The notes beneath the pieces are model-generated. The model ran no database searches and was not told the DNA's origin. It saw nothing but the letters and a program-made list of their open reading frames with translations. A stretch of DNA of 5,801 nucleotides, taken from positions 1-5,801 of the forward strand of contig JAJFMS010000269.1 of NCBI GenBank assembly GCA_020696885.1. The letters are read 5' to 3'. Shown in pieces: positions 5,583-5,801 of the stretch. The stretch's first letter is position 1. Every line of letters starts with the position of its first letter. The stretch is from Armatimonadota bacterium (GTDB lineage: Bacteria; Armatimonadota; SYMT01). Made by a program: the position numbers and the translations under genes.

Positions 5583-5801
5583 ATGAGCCGGACCGCATCA
5601 CCTGGCAGTTGGCTGGCGACCCTGACGCTCGCTATCATCACCACCATTGTCCCGACCGCCGCCGAGGCACAGGAAGTACTTCCCGTCAATCCCCGAGCGA
5701 CCTATCTGCATACGGCGAATGCCGATGCGAATGCTCTGCCCGCCATCGCCATTGATCTGACGGCACTCGGTCTCCAACCGGGCGATCCGATCCGGCTGGA
5801 A
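5583..5801 (+). CDS. Exported protein of unknown function, N-terminal fragment
   Basis: The frame is open from ATG 5583 to the window end (73 codons) and continues beyond it. Residues 1-29 form a signal peptide: short n-region with one Arg, hydrophobic LATLTLAIITTIVP at about 11-24, and an AEA cleavage site (27-29) before QE. The mature part begins EVLPVNPRATYLHTANADANALP, then AIDLTALGLQPGDPIRLE. The 'L..LGL.PGD.I.L' pattern recalls the opening strands of beta-sandwich proteins found in surface and PEP-CTERM-type proteins, but too little is visible to assign a family. In-frame starts also exist at 5541 and 5559; 5583 is preferred because of the GGAGAGG ribosome binding site and the position of the signal peptide. 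It is divergent from nadB and separated from it by 911 bp. Confidence 0.8.
   Translation, partial: MSRTASPGSWLATLTLAIITTIVPTAAEAQEVLPVNPRATYLHTANADANALPAIAIDLTALGLQPGDPIRLE

Overview
The window reads as chromosomal DNA from a GC-rich bacterium: about 65-75% G+C in the genes I counted, falling to about 51% in one intergenic stretch. It holds three same-strand genes on the minus strand, a long structured intergenic region, and the start of a divergent plus-strand gene. The only gene I can name with certainty is nadB (L-aspartate oxidase). No taxonomic marker is present. The 'DPFDGKPLRYR' C-terminal motif of the last minus-strand gene and the glycosidase-like exported protein resemble proteins I associate with Planctomycetota, Armatimonadota and similar phyla. 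That is a weak inference, and Gemmatimonadota or others remain possible.

Layout. At 4671-3064 (minus) lies nadB, complete, with a good sigma70-type promoter about 100-125 bp upstream and a GC-rich hairpin at the predicted 5' end of its mRNA. It is followed 33 bp later by an exported 606-residue protein (3030-1210). This protein looks like a DUF5060 / GH5-like barrel / C-terminal beta-sandwich glycosidase relative that has lost the expected acid/base Asn-Glu. It ends in a very basic heptad-repeat tail like that of histone H1. After a 72-bp gap holding a perfect 10-bp inverted repeat comes a membrane-anchored protein of unknown function (1137 to beyond base 1). The spacing suggests one transcription unit, nadB - exported protein - membrane protein, although only nadB has an obvious metabolic role (NAD de novo synthesis).

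The 911-bp region 4672-5582 separates this unit from the divergent gene. Its centre, 5008-5193, is the most unusual part. Two 24-nt A+T-rich arms form an imperfect inverted repeat (21/24) around about 105 nt of consecutive hairpins. A 28-nt direct repeat (26/28) occurs once inside the element and once immediately beyond its right arm. It could be a MITE/REP-like mobile repeat or a structured RNA. The following stretch (5194-5480) is lower in G+C and carries no gene I can support.

At 5583 a plus-strand gene begins with a signal peptide and runs off the window. It is preceded by a GGAGAGG ribosome binding site and, further upstream, by a possible six-codon leader ORF.
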